From: Rhizosaccharibacter radicis
GTDB lineage: Bacteria > Pseudomonadota > Alphaproteobacteria > Acetobacterales > Acetobacteraceae
Direction of reading: 5' to 3'
NCBI GenBank assembly: GCA_024508355.1
Contig: JAMZEJ010000009.1
Span: 124,001 to 188,000 of the forward strand
DNA length: 64,000 nucleotides
The translations under genes were made by a program, and so were the position numbers. This document shows positions 8,901-17,283 of the stretch, in pieces (within the stretch, counting starts at the first letter, position 1; every line of letters begins with the position of its first letter). The notes under the pieces were generated by a model. The model did not search any database. It was not told where the DNA came from and saw only the letters and a program-made list of their open reading frames with translations.

Positions 8901-9788
8901 GCCGGAGCCCAGGGTGATCGCGCCGCCCTGGATGGCGCTCATCGCCCGCTGCGACCGCATGGGGTCGGGCCCGAACAGCGCCGCGGCCGACCGGGCCGCG
9001 ACGAGCTTGTCCGCGTTCGGAAGCGATCCGGACGGTGCCAGCCTGTTCAGGGTCCGGGTGAGCGGATGGGTGGCGATTTCGGCACCGTCGAACTCGAACA
9101 AGCCGGACAATTCGCGGTGGAAGGCCGCATCGGACGTCGCCACGTCGCGGATGGCGGGCTCGGCGGCCCCGGAAACGACGGTGCCCCGCAGCGTGTCCAG
9201 CTTCCCCGATGCGGAGCTCGCCAGTCCGGAGGCGAGATCCGACGCCTTGCTCCATTGCGGCGACAGGGCGGCGCCGTCCGGCCCGGAAAGCAGGATCTGC
9301 TTCGCGGAGAGACGTGCCGCGTCGTTCCACGCACCGCGGGCCGCGGCCGGCACCGTGGCGTCGGCGACCGCGGGCTCGTGCGGCACCCGGCTGCCCTGCC
9401 GCATGTCGTTGCTTTGCAGGAACAGGTTCGCCTGGCTGGTTTCCCAGGGGCGCGCCGGATTAGTCCGTCCGGTACCGGCGTTGTCGAAGAACGGCGTGAG
9501 CGAGGTGGTGGTCTGGGATACATGCGCCCGCAGTCCCCCCGCGGCCCTAGGCAGGACCGGCGGGGCGGTCAAGGCTGGCGCGGTGCCGGCCGGGACGGCT
9601 TCGGCTGATGCGGCCTCGGGCGCGGCGGTTCCGGCGGCAGGCACCGCCGCGTCGCCTTCGGCTCGGGGCACAGTGGCGGCGGCACGCGTCCGGAAGCTGT
9701 CGATCTCGCGTTGCGGAACGCCGAGCTCGGCGGGATGGGCATCCGGTATCTCCCGGGTCGCCTCGGCCGCGCCGGAAAGGACGCTCAC
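5958..9788 (-). CDS. Very large orphan protein, 1276 residues, possible secreted effector
   Basis: The frame is open for 3831 bp from a GTG start. No family is recognised with confidence. The N terminus (about residues 1-90) is Ala/Thr/Pro-rich, polar and signal-free, as in type III effectors. Residues 90-600 look alpha-helical and hold two Trp-Arg patches (AVWRDP near 445, FAWRQGF near 462). A short Ala/Asp repeat (ATDSGATDSG, near 609) forms a hinge. Residues about 750-1000 alternate Gly/Ser-rich beta-like stretches (GYGIDWSMGRQLDLSGS, GVGVQGRW), and a charged helical C terminus includes RREDDLNKRYTL. This layout recalls big plant-pathogen effectors (AWR/RipA, AvrE or HopR types), but that is only a resemblance. 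No chaperone or secretion gene is adjacent. Base composition is similar to its neighbours, so recent transfer is not obvious. Confidence 0.8.
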   Translation of the reverse strand: MSVLSGAAEATREIPDAHPAELGVPQREIDSFRTRAAATVPRAEGDAAVPAAGTAAPEAASAEAVPAGTAPALTAPPVLPRAAGGLRAHVSQTTTSLTPFFDNAGTGRTNPARPWETSQANLFLQSNDMRQGSRVPHEPAVADATVPAAARGAWNDAARLSAKQILLSGPDGAALSPQWSKASDLASGLASSASGKLDTLRGTVVSGAAEPAIRDVATSDAAFHRELSGLFEFDGAEIATHPLTRTLNRLAPSGSLPNADKLVAARSAAALFGPDPMRSQRAMSAIQGGAITLGSGPRGTASSWDQERAWQLAGLLSTTGGGWRALGAMMPRGGAEAAGGMSGAAAELRQKSLKVVLQARHALALDRNATSISQANHARSLRGAAVNALTGLPTRAAVRTETRARADDIELHQIELPSAAPGPLPLNASFAQKVEQAARAVWRDPNAVLDPARPLTNDERLVFAWRQGFRDERSLAESIAQFETAAGHDFGSQEGGSVGQLARRMLPFGEGGTPSVFDAVAAYGAMGAHLRYVHEIQDAYDGHLLGAAQALGEHIGQIPATERPRADALDLAFHAAALNRIVATRQPAPAGEAAADAAEATSAEATDSGATDSGAMAAGATERPRLHNDALSEDERSALIRDAVGEVNAARPGLPPVTIEDAHARLATSPADLPGLVRHARDRAAALSGGAAASLPGAVDEHLGRMGAIERGDPLLPASGSLRDLRAFHLKLVDDLPMGDRVRWLRGQTGGITNSRIGLSRPTTEFSPSHGDHQPDARGAGVSLGGGPDIRGQVTTSSTSFVNSGGYGIDWSMGRQLDLSGSAGAAFSASFLAAARKLGLPVSVGGRLTSTEQMPTGYTLRVRRELDEENGTRKVYADGPRRGEPVSSGETTDAAGTPAKTEDQYRFEMKRLMNAFFDHAESKAAGTAAPESTFFDQVAKLGMGSDLITVARQDHRFSTVSAEINAGVGVQGRWTAAHPGSVSANLSASRQVDLLDGLNRADGSGLDRRLIVQSGHSAREPVGANLAAGLPSIPVSSRPDAAVSSVSLPAVRIAGTQNNMLERGVLASFRTLKRDGAFDQQQTYRDVEFRTLSALEAAIDAEPGPVHAMIGRENLQQALTEMRREDDLNKRYTLRSHATPEVTDYMDTFEALSAAAHAGASSPEKAAAARQLDEKLADELTSLIADDRHYGVQGIYAVESVSNRTRVGMNMIAELDRYASAAGDHETMWIGAGNAAWNQALAARRDAGAAPPAAAVPVSRPVAEADRAAQGTEADI

Positions 9789-10219
9789 GCCGCGACCGTC
9801 CGGCGATCGCTCACGCGTCGGAACGAGGCTTCGGGATCATGACCGGAAGAAGCAGCGTGGCCCATGCACCGGACACTCCTGGTAAGCGAGCCGAACGGTT
9901 CCCGCTGCTGGGGAACGGCCCGGCCGGAGCGATCGCATGGAAGGAGGCAGGCGGACGATCGCTCGCATCAAGCGCGAGGCTGCATAGACGCATCGGCACC
10001 GTCAATGAATTTCACCACACCAGTACTCTGTAATTCAGTCAGGAACCGGTCCGGCGACCGATCGTTGCCGAGCTGCCGCCCGACATCTCGAGACCAGCGG
10101 CACACGGCTGGCGGAGCCGTGATCATCCGGCCTCCGGCACCGCAATGAACCACCCGCGAGCATCGCATCAAATCGCGGTTCCGGTTGTTCCGGCGCCGGT
10201 TCTTGCCGAAGGAATGCCC
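9789..10219. other. Non-coding stretch between divergent genes
   Basis: 431 bp between the GTG start of the large leftward protein and the cupin gene. Short frames cross it on both strands, but none has a ribosome site or a recognisable product. Part of it (around 10000-10035) is relatively AT-rich and could hold promoters for both genes. No convincing PIP or hrp box was seen upstream of the large protein. Confidence 0.5.
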
Positions 10220-10693
10220 ATGATGAGCCGACCCCGCTTTTCGTCAGGATCGCTGTTTTCCTGGGCCGCCGGCCTGAGCGCCGCGCTGCTGCTGCCGCCC
10301 GGCGTGGCGGCAGCCCAGCAGGGCAGCACGGCCAAGGCGGAAGTGCTGGTGAAGCGGAGCGAGTCGTGGAACGGCAAGCCCTATACGGCCTATCCGAAAG
10401 GCACCCCGGAGCTCACCGTGCTGCGACTGACGATCGCGCCGGGAGCCGCGCTGCCCTGGCATACCCATCCGTTCCCGAATGCCGGCTACGTGCTGTCGGG
10501 GGCGCTGACGATCCATGACCGCGACAGCGGCAAGCAGGAAACGTTCCGGCCCGGCCAGGCCTTCACCGAGTCTGTGGACGACGTGCATCGCGGGGTCGCG
10601 GGCGATAAGGGCGCCGTGGTGCTGCTGGTGTATGCCGGCATCCGGAACCAGCCGACGTCCGTGCCCGTGGCCGGCCAGCCCAAGGAATACTAG
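10220..10693 (+). CDS. Exported cupin-domain protein
   Basis: 157 residues. ATG 10220 is preferred because AAGGA sits 6 bases upstream; earlier ATGs at 10145 and 10214 lengthen the N terminus without a proper site. Residues 1-33 form a Sec signal peptide (SLFSWAAGLSAALLLPPG, cleavage after VAA-AQ). The mature part is one cupin barrel: APGAALPWHTHPFPNAGYVLSG contains the two His and the turn of cupin motif 1, and GQAFTESVDDVHRGVAG motif 2 with its His, so metal binding is likely. Similar small periplasmic cupins are common in Proteobacteria and mostly uncharacterised. The substrate cannot be told from the sequence. Confidence 0.85.
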   Translation: MMSRPRFSSGSLFSWAAGLSAALLLPPGVAAAQQGSTAKAEVLVKRSESWNGKPYTAYPKGTPELTVLRLTIAPGAALPWHTHPFPNAGYVLSGALTIHDRDSGKQETFRPGQAFTESVDDVHRGVAGDKGAVVLLVYAGIRNQPTSVPVAGQPKEY

Positions 10694-10720
10694 GTTCCGA
10701 AAGGCGAGAGGCGGCAGACG

Positions 10721-10755
10721 ACGCGCGGGCATCCGGGGCGCGGGCGTCCGGGGCG
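10721..10755. repeat. Short GC-rich tandem repeat after the cupin gene
   Basis: Two near-identical copies of a unit reading GCGGGC-A/G-TCCGGGGC lie in tandem, followed by a partial third (GGGGCGCGG). A GGGCGC/GCGCCC pairing just downstream ends near 10779 in GTTTCT, so the region may act as a weak transcription terminator for the cupin gene. Confidence 0.4.
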
Positions 10756-10908
10756 CGGCGCCGGATTGCCGGGCGCCCCGTCGCGTTTCTGCATGTCGCG
10801 AAGGCTCGTGCGGCACCGGCTTGCCCCGGTCAAACCTCCGGCGGGCTTTTCGGCCCCATCGAGCCGGAAGGTTCGACCCGAGGCGGGCCGCCGCCTCCGA
10901 TCGCCCGG

Positions 10909-11190
10909 TCAGTAGTACGACCAGTAGCCCCGATGCCAGCGGTCATAGGCCCAGCGACGGCCGTGCCAGTGGCGGCCATGCCAGTAGTAATGCGGGCCGA
11001 CCCAGCCCACGGGCGGCCGCGGCCCGACCACCACCGGCGGACGGGCGACCACCACCGGCGGCGGCGGTGCCACCACCACGGGCGGCGGCGGCGGATAATA
11101 GGGCTGGGCCATGGCCGTGCCGCTGCTGCCGACGGCGATGCCGGCGGCCAGCACGAAGCCGGCGGACAGGATGATTCTGCTGGAAGCCAC
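10909..11190 (-). CDS. Small exported Pro/Tyr/Trp/His-rich protein
   Basis: 93 residues from GTG 11190, giving a signal peptide (ASSRIILSAGFVLAAGIAVG, cleavage near AMA-QP); an in-frame ATG at 11250 would add a 20-residue charged leader. The mature region has a YYPPPPPVVV stretch with two further PPVVV repeats and then an aromatic and His-rich tail (HYYWHGRHWHGRRW, WHRGYWSYY). Such repeat proteins are frequent, poorly conserved envelope proteins in Acetobacteraceae and rhizobia; the function is unknown. The gene stands alone between the cupin gene and ribH. Confidence 0.65.
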   Translation of the reverse strand: MASSRIILSAGFVLAAGIAVGSSGTAMAQPYYPPPPPVVVAPPPPVVVARPPVVVGPRPPVGWVGPHYYWHGRHWHGRRWAYDRWHRGYWSYY

Positions 11191-11337
11191 GTGCGTGAGA
11201 GGCCTTCCGGCCTCCTCCCTGGTTATCGTTCGACCTTGCACACGATCCATGGCGAGGACATGGCCGGCATTGTTACAGCGTGCATCCGCGGGGTCCGTTT
11301 CCGCCGGCGCCCCGTAGCCGCGCCGCCGAGACGCGGA

Positions 11338-11823
11338 TCAGCCGTTCCGGATCCGCCGCAACAGGGCGATGGTTTCCACGCAGGCCGCCGCCGCTTCCCG
11401 CCCCTTGTTGTGGGCATCGTCGCGCGAGCGGGCCACGGCCTGCTCGTCCGTGTAGGTGGTCAGCACGCCGAAGCTGATCGGCACCCCGGTTTCCAGTCCC
11501 GCCTGCATCAGCCCCACGGTGGCGCCGAGGCTGATGAACTCGAAATGGGCCGTGTCGCCCTTGATCACGCAACCGAGGCAGATCACCCCCTCGTATCGGC
11601 GGGTGCGGGCCAGCGCCTGCGCCAGCAGCGGCAGCTCGAACGCGCCGGGTGCCGGCAGCAGGTCCTGCTCCGCCACGGCGATGCCGTGCTCGCCCAGCCA
11701 CTCGATCGCCCCGCGCCGCAGCCCTCCGGTCACGTCCTCGTTGAAGCGGCTGACCACCAACGCCACGCGCGGAGCGGGATCGAGGCGAAGATCGGGCAGA
11801 ACGGAAGGCGTGTTGGTGCTCAT
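11338..11823 (-). CDS. ribH: 6,7-dimethyl-8-ribityllumazine synthase
   Basis: 161 residues, the usual length for RibH. The protein joins 5-amino-6-ribitylaminouracil with dihydroxybutanone phosphate to make lumazine in the cytoplasm. Family motifs are clear: VVSRFNEDVTGGL, GAFELPLLAQALA, LGCVIKGDTAHFEFIS (with the catalytic His) and GVLTTYTDEQAVAR, followed by NKGREAA. It is the last gene of the ribD-ribBA-ribH run, 67 bp after ribBA, and should be controlled by the FMN riboswitch upstream of ribD. nusB, the common neighbour of ribH, is not present after it. Confidence 0.97.
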   Translation of the reverse strand: MSTNTPSVLPDLRLDPAPRVALVVSRFNEDVTGGLRRGAIEWLGEHGIAVAEQDLLPAPGAFELPLLAQALARTRRYEGVICLGCVIKGDTAHFEFISLGATVGLMQAGLETGVPISFGVLTTYTDEQAVARSRDDAHNKGREAAAACVETIALLRRIRNG

Positions 11824-11890
11824 GGTGCATCCGGTATCGAGGGTCGAGGAGGGTGGCTCCGGCCCGTGAAGCAGGGCCGGGAAGCGGGTG

Positions 11891-13582
11891 TCATTCCGCG
11901 GCCATGGGGGCGTTTCCACGAGCTCCGGACATGGCGTGCGCGTCCCAGGAACGGCGGCCGTCCCACCCCTCGCTTCCGGCGCCGGCGTCAGGAACGGCGA
12001 TGTCCCGGACGGAAACATCGGCCGCCGGACCGTGGGCGGCGATGTTCCGACCGGCAGCAACCGGGGACCGCCCCTCTGTCCGGACGTCGCGGCGGCTCCG
12101 GAGATGGTCCGGCTCAAGCCCGCCGTCCGTCGCGGACGCGGCCTCGAATCGTCCGGCCAGGCTGTGGCCCATCTTCTCGCGCTTGGTGCGCAGATAGGCG
12201 CGGTTGAACGGGTTGTGCGGCATCTCCAGCGGCACCTGCCGCGCCACCTCGATGCCCTGCTCGGCGAGCGCCGCCACCTTGTCCGGGTTGTTGGTCAGCA
12301 GTGCCGGACGATGGATGCCGAGATGGCGCAGGATGGCGGCGGCCACCCTCCAGTCGCGCAGATCGGCCGCGAAGCCCAGCCGGTGATTGGCTTCCACCGT
12401 GTCCAGCCCCTCGTCCTGGAGGGCATAGGCGCGGATCTTGTTGGCGAGCCCGATGCCCCGCCCCTCGTGACCGCGCAGATACAGCAGCGCGCCGGCCGGA
12501 GCCTGCCCGATGCGCCGGGTCGCCGCCTGGAGCTGCTCGCCGCAATCGCAGCGCTTGGAGCCGAACACGTCGCCGGTCACGCATTCGGAATGCAGCCGCA
12601 CCAGCGGGGCTTCGGCGGCGGCGGGATCGCCCTTCACCAGCACCAGATGCTCCGCCCCCGAAACATGATCGCGGAAGGCATGCATGGTGAACACCGTGTC
12701 CGCGAGGCTGTTGGGCAGGGTGGACGTGGCCACCAGCTCTACCAGCGGCTCGGAGGCAGCCGGCCCCTGTCCGGCGGCGAGGCTCCCGGCCGGAATACCT
12801 CCAGCCTGCCCGCCGGCGACCACGCCCGGCGCGCCCGCATCGGTCCCCCGGCTCGGGCCGTCGATCGAGCCGCGCCCATGGCGGCCGCCATCGTCCGGTC
12901 CGGCGCCGTTCTCCGTGGCGCGGCGCCACGCCACGATCTCCGCGATCGTGACCAGCGGGATGTCGTGCTGCCGGGAAAACGCTTCCAGCTCGGGCATCCG
13001 GGCCATGGTGCCGTCGGCGTTCATCACCTCGCAGATCACCGAGGCCGGCTCCAGCCCCGCCAGCCGCAGCAGGTCGAGCGAGCCCTCGGTATGGCCGGGG
13101 CGCGCCAGCACGCCGCCTTCCGCCGCCCGCAAGGGGAACACGTGGCCGGGAGAGCCGAGATCGGCCGGACCGCTGCGGGGATCGGCGGCCACCCGCATGG
13201 TATGGGCGCGGTCGGCGGCCGAGATGCCGGTGGACACGCCTTGCCGCGCCTCGATCGACACGGTGAAGGCGGTGCCACGCGACGAGGTGTTCTCCTGCAC
13301 CATGGGCGGCAGGCCGAGCCGGTCGATCTGGGCGCCGGTGAGCGGCAGGCACACCAGCCCCCTGGCATGGGTGACCATGAAGTTGACGTGCTCGGCCCGC
13401 ACGAACTCGGCCGCCATCACCAGGTCGCCCTCGTTCTCGCGGTCGGCATCGTCGGTCATCAGCACCATGCGCCCGGCACGCAGCGCTTCCGCGGCCCGCC
13501 GCAGGGCGGGGGAAAGCGTCGCGGGCAGTTCTGCCGCCGTCCCGGGCACGCCGGGTCGGGGGGGCTGGATCGGGTCCGTCAT
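11891..13582 (-). CDS. ribBA: Bifunctional 3,4-dihydroxy-2-butanone-4-phosphate synthase / GTP cyclohydrolase II
   Basis: 563 residues. The N-terminal RibB domain (about 20-220) shows DDADRENEGDLVMAAE, with the metal-binding acid cluster, and RPGHTEGS. The C-terminal RibA domain (about 280-475) has HSECVTGDVFGSKRCDCGEQ, whose cysteines bind zinc, and LRGHEGRGIGL. The protein supplies both precursors of riboflavin from ribulose 5-phosphate and GTP. Two oddities are visible. A Gly/Ala/Pro-rich linker of about 55 residues separates the domains, and about 80 low-complexity residues follow the RibA core. RibA domains of many alphaproteobacterial RibBA proteins are inactive, but here the zinc cysteines are intact. 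The start ATG overlaps the ribD stop as ATGA. Confidence 0.96.
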   Translation of the reverse strand: MTDPIQPPRPGVPGTAAELPATLSPALRRAAEALRAGRMVLMTDDADRENEGDLVMAAEFVRAEHVNFMVTHARGLVCLPLTGAQIDRLGLPPMVQENTSSRGTAFTVSIEARQGVSTGISAADRAHTMRVAADPRSGPADLGSPGHVFPLRAAEGGVLARPGHTEGSLDLLRLAGLEPASVICEVMNADGTMARMPELEAFSRQHDIPLVTIAEIVAWRRATENGAGPDDGGRHGRGSIDGPSRGTDAGAPGVVAGGQAGGIPAGSLAAGQGPAASEPLVELVATSTLPNSLADTVFTMHAFRDHVSGAEHLVLVKGDPAAAEAPLVRLHSECVTGDVFGSKRCDCGEQLQAATRRIGQAPAGALLYLRGHEGRGIGLANKIRAYALQDEGLDTVEANHRLGFAADLRDWRVAAAILRHLGIHRPALLTNNPDKVAALAEQGIEVARQVPLEMPHNPFNRAYLRTKREKMGHSLAGRFEAASATDGGLEPDHLRSRRDVRTEGRSPVAAGRNIAAHGPAADVSVRDIAVPDAGAGSEGWDGRRSWDAHAMSGARGNAPMAAE

Positions 13583-14637
13583 GACGGTTCCTCGGCAGGA
13601 AAAAGCGATGAAAGCTCGGGGAGCAGCGACAAGGGCGACAAGGCACCGTGCCGCGATGCCACGGCCAGCCGCAGCAGATCGGGCACCGGAGCATCGGCGG
13701 CGGCGGGACCGGTCGCGGGCGCGGGCGGTCCCGGCATCGGCGCCTGGCGGATCTGCAGCCAGTCGTCCCACAGCCCTTGTTCGCGCAGGGCGCCCAGCAG
13801 GCCGGGTCCGGCTTCCACCAGCGCCCACATCGCCCCTTCCGCCGCCAGCGCCGCCGGGAGATCCGCCAGCACGGGCACGTCGATCAGCCGGAAGCCCCGC
13901 TCCGACGCGGCGGCCCGCCAGGACGCCGGCACCGGCCGCCGCCCCACCACCGCCAGCACCCGGCGACGGTCCGCATGATCGGGCAGGCGCCGCACGGTGA
14001 GTTCGGGCGCGTCGGCCAGCACGGTGCCGGTGCCCACCACCACCGCGTCCGTGGCGCGGCGCATCCGGTGCGCCAGCAGCAGCGAGTCCTCGGAGGTGAA
14101 GGTGCGGCGTCCGGCGGGGGGACGCATCGAGCCGGCGCGGTCCAGCGCCTGTTTCACGCTGATCCAGGGGCGGCCACCGGAGCTCAGGGCGGCGAACGGC
14201 GCGATCAGCGCCCGGCAGCGCCCGGCCTCCGGCGAGGCGGCCGGCAGGCCGTGCACCGTCCGCCCCGCCGCGCGAAGACGGCCGATGCCGCCGCCGGCCA
14301 CGCGGGGATTCGGGTCCACCGTGCCGACCCAGACTTCCCGCACCGGGGTGGCGAGGATCGCTTCCGTGCAGGGCGGGGTGCGGCCGTGATGGTTGCAGGG
14401 TTCCAGCGTCACCACCAGCGTGCGGGCGCGGTGCATCAGCCCGCGCTGCTGGCACAACCGCAGCGCCAGCGCTTCCGCATGCGGCTCGCCGGCGCGGTGA
14501 TGCGCGCCCACTGCCAGCACCTCGCCGTTCGCGTCCAGCACCGCACAGCCCACGGGCGGGTTGGGCGCCGTGTTGCCGAGAAAGCGGCAGGCCTCGTCGA
14601 TGGCGGCGATGAAGGCCGCCCTGACCGGAGGAGGCAC
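13579..14637 (-). CDS. ribD: Diaminohydroxyphosphoribosylaminopyrimidine deaminase / 5-amino-6-(5-phosphoribosylamino)uracil reductase
   Basis: 352 residues from GTG 14637. The N-terminal deaminase has TAPNPPVGCAVLD, the zinc ligand motif HAEALAL, and PCNHHGRTPPCTEAI with the two zinc cysteines. The C-terminal RibD reductase domain begins near residue 145 (RPWISVKQALDRAG) and carries DAVVVGTGTVLADAPELTVR. It performs the second and third steps of riboflavin synthesis. The start is uncertain: the frame stays open through 500 bp upstream into the riboswitch (to an ATG at 15153 inside the aptamer), so a long Ala/Pro/Thr-rich N-terminal extension cannot be excluded. GTG 14637 is chosen because it lies just before the domain. 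It is first in the rib operon. Confidence 0.93.
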   Translation of the reverse strand: MPPPVRAAFIAAIDEACRFLGNTAPNPPVGCAVLDANGEVLAVGAHHRAGEPHAEALALRLCQQRGLMHRARTLVVTLEPCNHHGRTPPCTEAILATPVREVWVGTVDPNPRVAGGGIGRLRAAGRTVHGLPAASPEAGRCRALIAPFAALSSGGRPWISVKQALDRAGSMRPPAGRRTFTSEDSLLLAHRMRRATDAVVVGTGTVLADAPELTVRRLPDHADRRRVLAVVGRRPVPASWRAAASERGFRLIDVPVLADLPAALAAEGAMWALVEAGPGLLGALREQGLWDDWLQIRQAPMPGPPAPATGPAAADAPVPDLLRLAVASRHGALSPLSLLPELSSLFPAEEPS

Positions 14638-15138
14638 CGCATCGGTGGTGGCGCCGGAAGCGACGGTGGGCGGGACCGAATTGGTGGGGCCGCCGACGAC
14701 CGCGCCGCTGGCGGCGGTCGGCCCCGGAACGGCCGGGGCGGTCACGGGTCGGAAAGATCCCGGCGCGGCTGCTGCACTGTCACGGACGTCGGGCCGATGA
14801 TCCGCCTTCTCCGCGGACGCGCCGGTGCCATGCCCTCCGGACACGGCATCGGCCGCCGCAGCGAGCGAGCCGGATCGGGCGTGGATCGCATCGTGCGTGG
14901 TCCGATCGAGGCCGGACGGCGCTGAATCAGTAAGGCCTGGGGCAGCCGACACGGGCGGCCATTGGCGCGAATCAACCGCGCCATCATCGCCCTGCCTCGG
15001 ATCGCTCGCCGCCGCCGACACCTGTTCCAGTCCAATCCCATGCCGTGCCGAAACGGTTCTCGGGCCCTGGGTGCTAGATCGGACACGGAATGCCGGACGC
15101 GGGTCCCCCTTCCGAGGGATCGCTGCCCGCGCGGCATC
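14638..15138 (-). other. Long leader between FMN riboswitch and ribD
   Basis: 501 bp lie between the 3' end of the aptamer and the likely ribD start. The ribD frame is open throughout but encodes only low-complexity Ala/Pro/Gly/Ser/Thr sequence, and no strong ribosome site is seen. It probably carries the riboswitch expression platform and may encode an N-terminal extension of RibD. No independent gene is recognised. Confidence 0.5.
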
Positions 15139-15300
<162 letters not shown>

Positions 15301-15409
15301 TTCATGGCCGACCGGACTGGCCGGCCACGGATCTAGATAAGGAAGCGCGTCCCCGGATTGTCAACCTGGCGCCGTCCGGGCCTTCCTCCCGGATATCTCC
15401 CCGTGGCTC

Positions 15410-16477
15410 TCACCCACCTGCCACCGGTGCCGGCGCCGGACCGACCGGTCCGCCAGGGTCACGGCCGGTGGGCGTGGTTTCCACCGACACCAGGAACCGG
15501 TGGCCTTCCCCGCGCGGCGTTGCCGGAACGCTGGCGAGCCGTGCAACACCGGCCGGCGCCACCCCGGACGCCTGAGACGTGGACGGGCCGCCGGCCGACA
15601 CCCGGACGAGTTCGGCCAGCGACCGGTCGCTCCAGCCGACGAGCCGGGGGTCGACGCCTTGGCGCGCCAGCTCGGCCAGCACCAGGCGAGGAAAACGGTC
15701 GCAGCAATGGGGGTGCCCGCTCGGCTGTTCCACCGTGATCTCGCTCAGCAGCACCCGCCCCTGCGCCTGCACCGCCAGCTGCAGCACCCGAAGGGCCTGA
15801 TCGTCCAGCCGATCGGCCGCGCTGGCCTGCACCGCGTAGCGCACCAGCGGCAGCGGCGGCGGCGCCGCGTCCAGATCGTCTCCCGGGACGCGCGGCATCG
15901 GTTTCGGCGGGTAGCCCCAGCGGGCCACCACGAAGCCGGCGCCCGCGGGCATGGGCAGATCCGCCGACCGGCTGGCGGCATAGGACACGCCGCCACGGCC
16001 GTTGGTGGTGTCGTTCAAAGGGTTCGGATAGCTGTAGGCGCTGCCGAACCGGTCGATGTCGGCGCCGGTGCGGGCGTCGCGCACCGTTTCATGCGGCGAC
16101 GCGTCCGGTCCCGGCACCGGGGCCTGCCGCAACCGTTCCGCGAGAAGCGACGGCGACGCCTGCTCGAACGCCAGAAACGCCGCGGGATGTCGCAGCGACG
16201 CCTGCAGGCCGTGGGACGCCGGCCCCGGCGCGGCGCGGGCCGGGGACGCGGTGGCCTTCGGGGACGTGACGGCGGCGGCGGACGGCGCCTCGATCGGCGC
16301 GGCCTCCGGCGTCCCCTGTGCCGCGGCGGCGGTCGTCGTCGGCAGCGCGGCCACCAGACACAGGCCAGCCGCGAGCCCTGTTGCCCGGCACTCTGAGCGA
16401 ACGGTTCCGGCCGGCGTCCGAAGAGCGCCGGGAACACGAAAAGCGCAGCGAAGAGCCTGCAGAAACACGGACATCAT
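15410..16477 (-). CDS. Exported protein of unknown function
   Basis: 355 residues from ATG 16477 (or 16474). An N-terminal signal segment is present (GLAAGLCLVAALPTTTAAAAQ, about residues 34-54, after a basic n-region). A Pro/Ala-rich region follows, then a compact folded part at about 165-320: SYPNPLNDTTNGRGGVSYAASR, FVVARWGYPPKPMP, ADRLDDQALRVLQLAVQAQG, VEQPSGHPHCCDRFPRLVLAEL and WSDRSLAELVRV. The spacing of the last segments recalls the end of OmpA-like peptidoglycan-binding domains, but the binding residues are not convincing. It does not belong to the rib operon, which is transcribed away from it. Confidence 0.65.
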   Translation of the reverse strand: MMSVFLQALRCAFRVPGALRTPAGTVRSECRATGLAAGLCLVAALPTTTAAAAQGTPEAAPIEAPSAAAVTSPKATASPARAAPGPASHGLQASLRHPAAFLAFEQASPSLLAERLRQAPVPGPDASPHETVRDARTGADIDRFGSAYSYPNPLNDTTNGRGGVSYAASRSADLPMPAGAGFVVARWGYPPKPMPRVPGDDLDAAPPPLPLVRYAVQASAADRLDDQALRVLQLAVQAQGRVLLSEITVEQPSGHPHCCDRFPRLVLAELARQGVDPRLVGWSDRSLAELVRVSAGGPSTSQASGVAPAGVARLASVPATPRGEGHRFLVSVETTPTGRDPGGPVGPAPAPVAGG

Positions 16478-16652
16478 CGACGTCGTAACGTTCGCCCCCG
16501 CCGGAAGATCGTATCGGTTCGTGTCGAACCGCGACCGCGCCGAGGCGCTGGCGGCCGAACATGGCGAAAGCTTCATGCGGCCGCGCTTGAGGCCCGGCTG
16601 GCTCGCGGTCATCCTTCGCCGACGGGCGGAACCCGAACGAGAAGGGCTGTCG

Positions 16653-17159
16653 ATGGGGTCCGTGCGAAACCGAGCGCCGAGGCTGCCGATCCGGACGCTG
16701 TCCGGCCTCGCGACGCTGGCGGTGTCCGTGGTGCCGGCCGCCGCCGCCGCGAGCCGGGCGCTGCCCACCACGCTGTCCATGCCGGCGATCCATGATGCGG
16801 GGAAAGCCGTGGCCTACCCGGCGATGCCTGCGGCGGCGGTGCGTCGGGACGGGGTCGCCGTCCGCATCCCGCGTGAGCGCTGTGCCTTTCGCGACGGTCG
16901 GCTGATCCCGGTCTCGTTTCCGGCGGCGTCCGCCGAGGGCACCGCCACGCCGTTCGGGACACGGGGAACGGCCGGTTCGAACGGGTTCGCCGTTCAATCC
17001 CGCCACCGACCAGTCCCCCCGGGGACCGTGGTCGCGGGGCGCGAGCGAGCTGTCGCGCTGATCGAGGTGGACGGTCCCGCCGTGGCGATCGCCCACGACC
17101 GGGCAGCGGGCAAAGGGACCGCCCCGGTGGTGGCCGATCCGGTCCCGCAGCGTTCCTGA
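16653..17159 (+). CDS. Hypothetical exported protein
   Basis: 168 residues from an ATG preceded by GAAGGG at a good spacing. The N terminus has a possible signal peptide (IRTLSGLATLAVSVVPAAAAA). The rest is Ala/Val/Pro/Arg-rich with one Cys (PRERCAFRDGRLIPVSFPA) and no recognised domain. It is divergent from the exported protein at 15410-16477 across 175 bp. It may be a rapidly evolving envelope protein or a chance frame; the ribosome site and leader make a real gene slightly more likely. Confidence 0.45.
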   Translation: MGSVRNRAPRLPIRTLSGLATLAVSVVPAAAAASRALPTTLSMPAIHDAGKAVAYPAMPAAAVRRDGVAVRIPRERCAFRDGRLIPVSFPAASAEGTATPFGTRGTAGSNGFAVQSRHRPVPPGTVVAGRERAVALIEVDGPAVAIAHDRAAGKGTAPVVADPVPQRS

Positions 17160-17283
17160 TCTGCCGCCGGGGCGGGGTTTCTCCAGAGTTCGCGCGAACC
17201 AGGAATCAGCGGTATTCGGGCATCGGGACGCAACTTCGCGGGCGCTGGCTCGTTCGGGCGACACTTTGCCGGAGAACAAGAAG

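Noticed and set aside
9789-9960. PIP or hrp-box promoter upstream of the giant protein
   Set aside because: No TTCG(C)-N15/16-TTCG pair at the right spacing could be identified on the minus strand.
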